A stretch of DNA of 6,674 nt from Actinomycetota bacterium (GTDB lineage Bacteria > Actinomycetota > Actinomycetes > Nanopelagicales > Nanopelagicaceae), in contig SYAM01000044.1 in the NCBI GenBank assembly GCA_005787645.1, forward strand, positions 1-6,674, read 5' to 3'. Positions within the stretch are counted from its first letter, which is position 1. Every line of letters begins with the position of its first letter. Shown here piece after piece: positions 1-5,713 of this stretch. The translations under genes were made by a program, and so were the position numbers. The notes below the pieces were generated by a model, which did no database searches, was not told the origin of the DNA, and saw only the letters and a program-made list of their open reading frames with translations.

Positions 1-2
1 GC

Positions 3-797
3 AGTGAGAACTGCGCTGATTACAACTGCTCGATCTGGTCGCTTTCGATATGCGGCCGTTTCGATGAGAATTACCGTAATTGGAATTGTGGCAAGGAATG
101 TCTGAACTACGAGCGGGCTACCGTTTTGAATCGCAGTAATTGAGGTCATCCACCCGATAGCCATAAAGAATGAGCGACGGACCAGCTCATAGAAATCTCG
201 GAATTTCAAGCCAATTGGTGGGAAGAGAATGGTAAATGCGAGTCCAGCAATGAGCTGTCGGACCATGAATGTCTCCGGCATTCCAACATCTTCATTGGCG
301 AGTAGTTTTGCAATGATTGTGACAGCGCCATTTCCTAAAGCTGCAATAATCATGAAGGTAATGGTCTTTGACGAGTTAAGTCCTGAAATTGAATTGCGGA
401 GTGGATAGAGGGTAATTGCCATCAAAAAGAGCACAAGAAATATTTGTATGATCGTGATAGATGTACTCAAGAAGACCGGAGAGAGCAGAAGTACCACCGC
501 TGGCGCCATTGCTGGAGCAACAGAACTCACCGATGCGGTGCTCTTTGCGACCATAGAGAAGAGCACGTATGCAACGACTCCGCTTGCAAGTGCGGCAATC
601 AAATGGAGATAAGGCACTGGCCCCGTAATGACTTTCCACGTGGGACCACTTCCGATAAATGGGATTGCGAAGAGACCGTTGAGAAGGAAGAGCGGACCAA
701 TTGCCCTGAATATCGAAATTCTTAACGTGACACCTTTAGTGAAAAAGGTTCCAAATGCAAATGCGAGTGCGGCGCACGATGCATAGAGGATGAACAT
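3..797 (-). CDS. DMT/EamA-family membrane transporter, C-terminus cut by left window edge
   Basis: An open frame of 265 codons reads leftward from ATG at 797-795 to the window edge without a stop. The product is highly hydrophobic, and I judge it a drug/metabolite transporter (EamA-like) permease of the inner membrane. The N-terminus MFILYASCAALAFAFGTFF forms the first helix. Helix-like segments follow around residues 30-50, 63-85, 91-112 and 115-130. The second EamA-type half begins near 146 (ITFMIIAALGNGAVTII) and includes GWMTSITAIQNGSPLVVQTF near 222-241, typical of the fourth/fifth-helix region of DMT proteins. Around 280-300 residues are usual, so perhaps 20-30 are missing. The purine-rich stretch AAAAAGGGA lies about 9 nt upstream of the ATG. 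An in-frame TTG at 818-816 is a weaker alternative start. The gene is divergent from the P450, with 64 nt between starts. The substrate is unknown; DMT members move amino acids, sugars, nucleotides or drugs. Confidence 0.85.
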   Translation of the reverse strand, partial: MFILYASCAALAFAFGTFFTKGVTLRISIFRAIGPLFLLNGLFAIPFIGSGPTWKVITGPVPYLHLIAALASGVVAYVLFSMVAKSTASVSSVAPAMAPAVVLLLSPVFLSTSITIIQIFLVLFLMAITLYPLRNSISGLNSSKTITFMIIAALGNGAVTIIAKLLANEDVGMPETFMVRQLIAGLAFTILFPPIGLKFRDFYELVRRSFFMAIGWMTSITAIQNGSPLVVQTFLATIPITVILIETAAYRKRPDRAVVISAVLT

Positions 798-861
798 CGG
801 GTTATTTCCCTTTTTCAAGCAAGCGGCTATTCTGACTTTACACCCAAAGAAAAGGATTGAA
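798..861. promoter_or_regulatory. Divergent intergenic region between the DMT transporter and P450 genes
   Basis: These 64 nt must hold the start signals for both divergent genes unless promoters lie inside the opposing coding sequences. On the plus strand TATTCT (828-833) resembles a -10 box, with the weak -35-like TTTCCC (805-810) 17 bp upstream. It sits about 30 nt before the P450 ATG. For the minus strand no convincing -35/-10 pair is visible. No clear inverted repeat or operator was seen. The promoter assignment is inference from position and a partial consensus match. Confidence 0.35.
851..856 (+). promoter_or_regulatory. Ribosome binding site deciding the P450 start
   Basis: AAAGGA lies 5 nt before ATG at 862. 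It supports this start over the in-frame ATG at 790, which would overlap the divergent transporter gene and add 24 residues that do not look like a P450 N-terminus. Confidence 0.65.
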
Positions 862-2127
862 ATGGCTCAACCCCCAACAGGTATTTCACATTTCCTCGCT
901 GGTGACTATTTTGTAGATCCTTACCCGGTGTACCGGAGACTCCATGAGGAATCTCCGATATTTTGGAGCGAGATTGCTCGCGCATGGATTGTCACCCCCT
1001 TTGAAGAGGTTGAGAAGGGGCTCGATGGAGATGACATCTTCAATCAGAGTGAGCGAATGACGAAAGCGTCATCTCACTTGTCATCCGAACAACTCTCAAC
1101 CTTGCCTCACATACTCACCAATTTGAGTAATTGGATAGTCTTTAAGGATCCACCTGATCACACTCGTTTGCGTAGATTAATCAGTAAATCATTTACCCCA
1201 AGGAGTATTGCTGCCTTCGAATCAAAGATTGAAGAGATCGTCAGTAATCTCCTGGACCAAGCATTGTCAAAGGATGTGTTCAACTTAGTAGATGACTTTT
1301 CCTTCCAACTTCCTGCAATTGTGATTTGTGAGTTGTTAGGTATTCCACTTGAAAAGCAATGGGACCTCAAACGTTGGTCTGATGGAGTTGCGGGCTTTAC
1401 TGCGTCGGCGCGAATTACCACGGAACAAGCCCAACATGCTGAAGATGTTGCCCGTGAGGCAGAGGGATATTTACTTCAATTATTTGCAGAGCTTCGACGT
1501 AATCCTAACGATGGGTTACTGAGCAAAATCCTCAACGCGCCAAAGGATGAGAATGGCGATGGCCTTACAGATAAAGAAATAGTTGGTTTAACAATCCAGC
1601 TCTTCTTTGCAGGATTTGAGACTACTGAAGGTCTTATCGGAAATATGGTCCTTGCGATGATTAATAACCCGGAGCAGGAACGGCTACTTCGTGACTCAAG
1701 TTCACATCTCGATCTCATTCCTGCTGCGGTCGAGGAGACTCTCCGTTACGACTCGTCAATCCAGAAGCAAAGTCGAGTTGCTTCGGTGGATTTGGAGATA
1801 CTCGGACAGGAGATCAAGAAGGGCGACTACGTCCACTTCATGATTGGTGCGGCAAATCGCGATCCACGAAAGTTCAGCGCTCCGGATTCCTTCGATATCA
1901 CCAGAAAAGATGCGGCAAATGTCAGTTTCGGACATGGAATCCATTTCTGCATCGGAGCACCTCTTGCTCGGTTGGAGGCAAAAATCGCTCTCCGTCAATT
2001 GTTGGAACGTCTGCCTGTGTTTGTTCTTCACGAACCTAAGCCGACATTCCCAGAATTACTGGCCGTTCGTAAACCGCTTCAACTATGGTTAGCGAGTGAG
2101 CCAGAAGGTACCGACCCTTCGCGTTGA
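862..2127 (+). CDS. Cytochrome P450 (soluble bacterial type), 421 aa
   Basis: This is a heme-thiolate monooxygenase, normally using electrons from a ferredoxin and its reductase to insert oxygen into a small molecule. All hallmarks are present when numbering from ATG 862. The C-helix region WIVFKDPPDHTRLRRLISKSF is near 91-111. The I-helix oxygen-activation motif is AGFETT at 250-255, with the E253/T254 acid-alcohol pair. The ExxR motif is E292-R295. The heme-binding loop FGHGIHFCIG at 356-365 has C363 as iron ligand and is followed by the usual APLAR. About 400-420 residues is typical for soluble bacterial P450s, and there is no N-terminal membrane anchor, so it should be cytosolic. It is the first gene of a tight plus-strand operon; its last 32 nt overlap the next gene. 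No ferredoxin or reductase gene is in the window, so redox partners must be elsewhere. The family call is near certain; the substrate and CYP family cannot be named from sequence alone. Confidence 0.96.
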   Translation: MAQPPTGISHFLAGDYFVDPYPVYRRLHEESPIFWSEIARAWIVTPFEEVEKGLDGDDIFNQSERMTKASSHLSSEQLSTLPHILTNLSNWIVFKDPPDHTRLRRLISKSFTPRSIAAFESKIEEIVSNLLDQALSKDVFNLVDDFSFQLPAIVICELLGIPLEKQWDLKRWSDGVAGFTASARITTEQAQHAEDVAREAEGYLLQLFAELRRNPNDGLLSKILNAPKDENGDGLTDKEIVGLTIQLFFAGFETTEGLIGNMVLAMINNPEQERLLRDSSSHLDLIPAAVEETLRYDSSIQKQSRVASVDLEILGQEIKKGDYVHFMIGAANRDPRKFSAPDSFDITRKDAANVSFGHGIHFCIGAPLARLEAKIALRQLLERLPVFVLHEPKPTFPELLAVRKPLQLWLASEPEGTDPSR

Positions 2128-3508
2128 TCCCTTCGAGGGAAAGGCTCAAATAGGTTTCGCTCGTCGCGAGATAACCCCGCCTTTTGGGATTTATGGGCGA
2201 ATGTGGGGCGCATCCAATCATGACAAGTCTGAGGGCACACATAAGGGGCTCTATGTCACTGCAATGGCTCTGCGTTCACAAGAAGGTGGGCTTCCAGCAC
2301 TACTTGTGGGAATCGATGCGGCATCTCTTGGTGATCTAGCTGGACGAGAAGGATTGGAAATTAGAGCCGCAACGCTCGAAGCACTTGAGATACCACCATC
2401 GCACCTGATGTTGGCTTGTTCGCATACCCACTCCTCTCCGTGGGCCGCGCGAAGTCGCGCTCACATGCCTGGAGGAGATTTGATTGAGCCGTACATCGCT
2501 CAAGTAATTAGCGCAATCATCAGTTCGTGCCAAGAGGCAATCAATTCCTTGGATGATGCAATCCTTACCTTCGCTACAGGCTCCTGCAATCTAGCGAGCA
2601 ATAGAGACATGATTGATCCACATAATCCCTCGAGATATCTCACGGGTTTCAACCCTGATGTCAAAGCGGATGACACGGTAATGATGGGTCGAGTTGTTCG
2701 TGAGCGAGATCAGAAAATCATCGGCACTCTCGTTAATTATGCATGTCACCCCACAACTCTTGGTTGGGATAACAAACTGATATCTCCAGATTATGTGGGT
2801 TCCATGCGCGAAGTAATCGAAGGCGCAACCGATTTTGCCCCCACACTCTTCCTTCAAGGGGCATCGGGCGAATTAGGGCCTGCACATCAATATGTGGGTG
2901 ATGTCAATGTTGCAGATCACCATGGCAGACAACTTGGTTACGCAGCCCTGGCCACTCTGGCTGGAATGAATCCACCCGGAACGCGTCTGGAATTTATCAA
3001 GGCTGTGGAATCAGGGGCTCCACTTGGCTATTGGGAACCTCGAGACTATGCAGTCCCTGGCAAAGTAGCAGTAGTTGCGGAGGAAACGTCGTTGCCCACA
3101 AAACCATGGCCGACAATTAAAGAGCTCGACGAAGCAATAGAGCATGAACGTGACTCATTTGCACGTGAGCGACTCTTTCGAAAGAAGTCGATTGCTTCTC
3201 TTATGGGAACAAGTCCAGGGATAACCCTGACTTCGTATGGATGGCGAATCGGAAATATTCTTTTCGTGGGCGCGCAATGTGAAGTGTATTCACAATGGCA
3301 AATAAAGTTACGGGAAAAATATCCTGACTTCGGCGTGATTGCGATTACATGCGTGGATTATGAAGCGGTTGGATATGTGGTGCCTGATGAACTTCATGAT
3401 CTGAACCTATATCAAGCCTGGCAACCACCCTTTGGAAAGGGAGTCATGCAAGCATTGCTCACTGGTTCAGAAGCAGCCTTAAATAAAGCCCTAGGCGGAA
3501 GTCAATAA
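2096..3508 (+). CDS. Neutral/alkaline ceramidase-like metallo-amidohydrolase, 470 aa, GTG start
   Basis: The protein resembles the N-terminal catalytic domain of neutral/alkaline non-lysosomal ceramidases (PF04734 type), zinc enzymes that cleave an N-acyl amide bond. Seen in order: the N-terminal AQIGFARREITPP (18-29), equivalent to the family's G-x-x-x-x-D/E-I-T-P opening; the zinc-site-like CSHTHSSPW (108-116) with H110 and H112; VNYACHPTTL (213-222) with H218 as likely third His ligand; FLQGASGELGP (252-262), matching the family's Q-G-x-x-G-(D/E) block; E396 in GAQCEVYSQW; and Y427 in VGYVVP, matching the last metal/active-site Glu and Tyr of the family. At 470 residues it is much shorter than classical secreted ceramidases (roughly 650-780). 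It lacks a signal peptide and the C-terminal Ig-like domain, so a cytosolic hydrolase with another substrate is likely. An in-frame TAG at 2090-2092 and the absence of later starts before the conserved region force the GTG at 2096. No good Shine-Dalgarno precedes it, suggesting coupling to P450 translation. The family call is fairly confident; ceramide as substrate is doubtful. Confidence 0.83.
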   Translation: MSQKVPTLRVDPFEGKAQIGFARREITPPFGIYGRMWGASNHDKSEGTHKGLYVTAMALRSQEGGLPALLVGIDAASLGDLAGREGLEIRAATLEALEIPPSHLMLACSHTHSSPWAARSRAHMPGGDLIEPYIAQVISAIISSCQEAINSLDDAILTFATGSCNLASNRDMIDPHNPSRYLTGFNPDVKADDTVMMGRVVRERDQKIIGTLVNYACHPTTLGWDNKLISPDYVGSMREVIEGATDFAPTLFLQGASGELGPAHQYVGDVNVADHHGRQLGYAALATLAGMNPPGTRLEFIKAVESGAPLGYWEPRDYAVPGKVAVVAEETSLPTKPWPTIKELDEAIEHERDSFARERLFRKKSIASLMGTSPGITLTSYGWRIGNILFVGAQCEVYSQWQIKLREKYPDFGVIAITCVDYEAVGYVVPDELHDLNLYQAWQPPFGKGVMQALLTGSEAALNKALGGSQ

Positions 3509-4705
3509 TTGTTCTCTTCACTTAGTTATCGAAACTATCGGAGAGTCTTTCTTTATAGCTCTTTGAATTCAGGTGCAGGTTGGGCCAGCACATTGGCAAT
3601 CGAGTGGCTTGTTCTAGATTTGACAGGGAGCGCTGCCGCCTTAGGAGCAATGGCAGGTATTCAGATTGCGCCTGTCATTGTCCTCTCACTTATTGGGGGA
3701 AGTCTCTCTGATAAATTCAGTGAAAAGCGAATATTGATCATCACCGCTTCATTATTGATATTCATCAATGCAGCGATTTTTACCGCTTATCAAAATGGGA
3801 TTTTGAATTTCCAACTGCTTGCCGTGTTGGCATTCTCGCTAACAACAGTCTGGGCTGTGCAAGGTCCGGTATTTACCTCACTATCGATAAAAGTAGTTCC
3901 CGAGGAGCAAGTAGCGAATGCCATTAGCCTAAATTCGGTAACCTTCAACATCGGCAGGCTCTTTGGGCCGATTGCTGCCGGCTTTTTGATTGCGATATTT
4001 GATACTGGCACTCCATTCATTTATCTATCAGCGCTCTATTTATTGATAATCGCAATTCTTACTCAGGTGAAAATGGATGATCTGCATCAAAAGAGCAGCT
4101 CTAAAGCATCAGGTAATTTACGGGAAGCTTTCTCATTCTTGAAGAGGAATAAGACTCTCTATCTTCCAATGATTCTCTCCGGTATTTTCGTCGGATTGGG
4201 AATGAATTATTCATTCATCTCTTCGCTGATGGTCCGGCAGGTTTTTGAAGAAGATGCACGCCATCTCGGTTTTGTTGGAGTATCCCTGGCAATCGGCGGA
4301 ATATTAGGTGCGGGTTATGCAGCCCGTCTATCTGTATCCGGTCATCGGCCAAGTTTTGCCACGATGATGAAAAGCGGAATCGCTCTAGGCTTCTTCTGGT
4401 TAGCGGCAGCTTTTGCGCCGAGTTTCTGGGTATTTACAGCACTTGCTTTAGTGGTGAATTTCTTTCATTTGATGGTGATGGCAACCGCGAATGGGATCAT
4501 CGCGGCCTATTCGCCAATCGATCTTCAAGGGCGGGTTTATGGTATTTATCTTTTTGTCTTCCATGTTTGGTTTGCCATCGGCGCGCCACTAATCGGATTA
4601 CTTGCTGAGGGCACCTCTATTCGATTGATGGTGGGAGTAGGAGGAGCAGCGGTGCTCCTCCTCTCCCTTATTTTCGTGAAACTCTCAAAGAGTCTTCGAA
4701 TTTAG
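3509..4705 (+). CDS. MFS transporter, EntS/MFS_3-like, 398 aa, TTG start
   Basis: This is a twelve-helix major facilitator permease of the cytoplasmic membrane, probably a proton-coupled exporter of a small molecule. The N-terminus SLSYRNYRRVFLYSSLNSGA (4-23) is the typical opening of the enterobactin-exporter-like MFS_3 group. Motif A is GSLSDKFSEKR (64-74) between helices 2 and 3. RLFGPIAAGFL (150-160) lies in helix 5, a hydrophilic central loop is at about 188-215, and DLQGRVYGIY (338-347) precedes helix 11. The last helix, about 371-391, runs to near the C-terminus. The length is normal for the family. The TTG start follows the preceding gene's TAA with no gap and in the same frame, and GGCGGA (3494-3499) 9 nt upstream can serve as ribosome binding site. 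This makes it the third gene of the P450 operon; co-translation suggests it moves the substrate or product of the two enzymes. The substrate is not predictable. Its end carries a strong hairpin, described separately. Confidence 0.92.
   Translation: MFSSLSYRNYRRVFLYSSLNSGAGWASTLAIEWLVLDLTGSAAALGAMAGIQIAPVIVLSLIGGSLSDKFSEKRILIITASLLIFINAAIFTAYQNGILNFQLLAVLAFSLTTVWAVQGPVFTSLSIKVVPEEQVANAISLNSVTFNIGRLFGPIAAGFLIAIFDTGTPFIYLSALYLLIIAILTQVKMDDLHQKSSSKASGNLREAFSFLKRNKTLYLPMILSGIFVGLGMNYSFISSLMVRQVFEEDARHLGFVGVSLAIGGILGAGYAARLSVSGHRPSFATMMKSGIALGFFWLAAAFAPSFWVFTALALVVNFFHLMVMATANGIIAAYSPIDLQGRVYGIYLFVFHVWFAIGAPLIGLLAEGTSIRLMVGVGGAAVLLLSLIFVKLSKSLRI
4633..4667 (+). other. Strong GC-rich hairpin inside the 3' end of the MFS gene, followed by a T-rich tract
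   Basis: The left arm is GGGAG (4633-4637), a single bulged T (4638) and AGGAGGAGCA (4639-4648). The loop is GCGG (4649-4652). The right arm is TGCTCCTCCT plus CTCCC (4653-4667). This gives 15 paired bases with one bulge. TTATTTT follows on the plus strand, which is the shape of an intrinsic terminator. It lies about 36 nt before the MFS stop codon, so termination here would give a message without a stop. Read on the minus strand it lies 43 nt after the amidohydrolase stop but has no T tract. The two genes converge with 4 nt between them, leaving no room for a terminator elsewhere. The structure is seen directly; its function is open, and it could also be a by-product of Gly/Ala codons facing Leu/Ser codons in the last helix. 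Confidence 0.4.
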
Positions 4706-4709
4706 AGGT

Positions 4710-5594
4710 TTAGAACTTGTAGAGCTTTACCGCATTTTTATGCAAGATCTTCTTCTGTTCAGAGGTAGAGAGTTTTTCGATGTATTCCCGGTACAAGTCC
4801 ATGATGACATCGTAGGAACTGAAGAGGCGATCCACTGGCCAGTTGGAGCCAATCACGCAGCGATCTGCTCCAAAAGCCTTCAAGCACTTTTCAACCCATG
4901 GCTTGAGTGACTTCTTTGTGAAGTGCGGATCGGTCATTGCGACACCTGAAATCTTCATAGTGACGTTATCAGCCTTAGCGAGATCTTTGACAGCCTTCTT
5001 CCAATTCTCGAAGTAGGCATCGGTGCGCTTACGTGGGAAGCCGATGTGCTCTAGGACTATTGGCAAGTCTGGGTGGCGCTCTGCCAATTTACGAGCCTCA
5101 CCCATGTTCTGCCATTCGCAATCCAAATCAAAGACAATCTTCTTCTTTGCCATCCATTTAAGAGATGCCTCGTAATTGGGGTTGATCTCTTTAGCTGCGA
5201 GCATCGGCTCGGCCTTGAAATCGCGAATCCCCACAAAGAGTTTTGATTTTGCATGCTCCTCTAGTTGCGAGAGCGCATTCGATGCTCCTAAGTCGCAATC
5301 TGCGACAATTCGAATCGGGATTGGTGACTTCTTATTCATTTCCGTCAGCCAGACAGTCTCAGTTACCGGATTTGGCGATCCAATAGCCGCTTGGACATGG
5401 ACCACGCCTTCAACTCCGGCGAATCGTGATTCAGCATGAAAGTTCTCGACTACATATTGAGGCGCTTTGATGGGATTGATGTTTCCTAAGATTGGATGAA
5501 CGAAATCTCTTTCAAGCCAGACCCATTTGAGTTCGGGATGGCTGAAATCATAAAAGTGGGCATGTGTATCAATGATTGGAATATTCTTCGACAT
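4710..5594 (-). CDS. Amidohydrolase_2 family TIM-barrel hydrolase (COG3618-like, probable lactonase), 294 aa
   Basis: This is a complete cytosolic metal-dependent hydrolase of the amidohydrolase superfamily. The opening IIDTHAHFYD (7-16) holds the strand-1 HxH pair H11/H13. VVHVQAA (64-70) and the VGIRDF segment (121-126) are typical inner-strand blocks. LEHIGFP (181-187) carries the conserved His H183. CVIGSNWPVDR (246-256) is the strand-8 signature. In characterised relatives such as L-fucono- and L-rhamnono-lactonases and sulfomuconolactone hydrolase, the signature reads GSDWP and its Asp is catalytic; here it is Asn251. Length near 280-300 residues is normal. The start ATG is preceded by GAGAGG about 11 nt upstream, a somewhat long spacing. 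It is divergent from an enolase-superfamily gene, so a role in sugar-acid lactone hydrolysis is a reasonable inference. The 3' end meets the MFS gene with a 4-nt gap. The family call is firm; substrate and full catalytic competence are uncertain. Confidence 0.92.
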   Translation of the reverse strand: MSKNIPIIDTHAHFYDFSHPELKWVWLERDFVHPILGNINPIKAPQYVVENFHAESRFAGVEGVVHVQAAIGSPNPVTETVWLTEMNKKSPIPIRIVADCDLGASNALSQLEEHAKSKLFVGIRDFKAEPMLAAKEINPNYEASLKWMAKKKIVFDLDCEWQNMGEARKLAERHPDLPIVLEHIGFPRKRTDAYFENWKKAVKDLAKADNVTMKISGVAMTDPHFTKKSLKPWVEKCLKAFGADRCVIGSNWPVDRLFSSYDVIMDLYREYIEKLSTSEQKKILHKNAVKLYKF

Positions 5595-5638
5595 CTGGTC
5601 GATCGCCTCTCTTATCTAGTTTATTTCTGGTGCTGGCC

Positions 5639-5650
5639 CTGGAATTCCAG
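5639..5650. promoter_or_regulatory. Candidate operator: perfect 12-bp palindrome CTGGAATTCCAG
   Basis: CTGGAATTCCAG is a perfect inverted repeat with no central spacer. It is 44 nt upstream of the amidohydrolase ATG and 63 nt upstream of the enolase-superfamily ATG. The left half is preceded by two further CTGG copies at 5627-5630 and 5633-5636, giving three CTGG words at 6-bp intervals. The symmetry suggests a dimeric repressor or activator site. No regulator gene is in the window, so the binding protein is unknown. Confidence 0.4.
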
Positions 5651-5699
5651 TACTTGCCTCGATTGCGCTTTCGCCCCTAAGTTACTGCCAAATCCAGCC

Positions 5700-5705
5700 A
5701 AGGAG
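5700..5705 (+). promoter_or_regulatory. Ribosome binding site of the enolase-superfamily gene
   Basis: AAGGAG lies 8 nt before the ATG at 5714. It is the strongest Shine-Dalgarno sequence in the window and fixes this start. Confidence 0.8.
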
Positions 5706-5713
5706 AAGACCCT

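Larger units (their letters stand above)
5595..5713. promoter_or_regulatory. Divergent promoter region between amidohydrolase and enolase-superfamily genes
   Basis: These 119 nt separate two divergent starts and must hold both promoters. For the plus strand TTGCCT (5654-5659) and TAAGTT (5678-5683) are spaced 18 bp and make a plausible but imperfect -35/-10 pair. For the minus strand an AT-rich stretch at 5614-5627 (reading AAATAAACTAGATA) could contain the -10 box. A palindrome lies between the two candidate promoters, a natural place for one regulator to control both genes. The promoter boxes are inferred by consensus. Confidence 0.4.

Noticed and set aside
376..725. Two short open frames (minus 376-639, plus 444-725) in the left region
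   Set aside because: Both lie inside the DMT transporter coding sequence in other frames; their translations are low-complexity and match no family, while the overlapping 265-codon frame reads as clear membrane helices.
790..861. Upstream in-frame ATG at 790 that would extend the P450 by 24 residues
   Set aside because: It overlaps the start of the divergent transporter gene, has no well-spaced ribosome binding site, and the added residues do not resemble a P450 N-terminus. ATG 862 has AAAGGA at the right distance.
2128..2140. Small hairpin TCCCT-TCG-AGGGA just after the P450 stop, considered as a terminator
   Set aside because: It has only 5 paired bases, no following T tract, and sits inside the coding sequence of the next operon gene.
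4732..4743. GCAT-TTTT-ATGC inverted repeat considered as the terminator of the convergent genes
   Set aside because: A 4-bp AT-rich stem is too weak, and it lies within the amidohydrolase C-terminal coding region.
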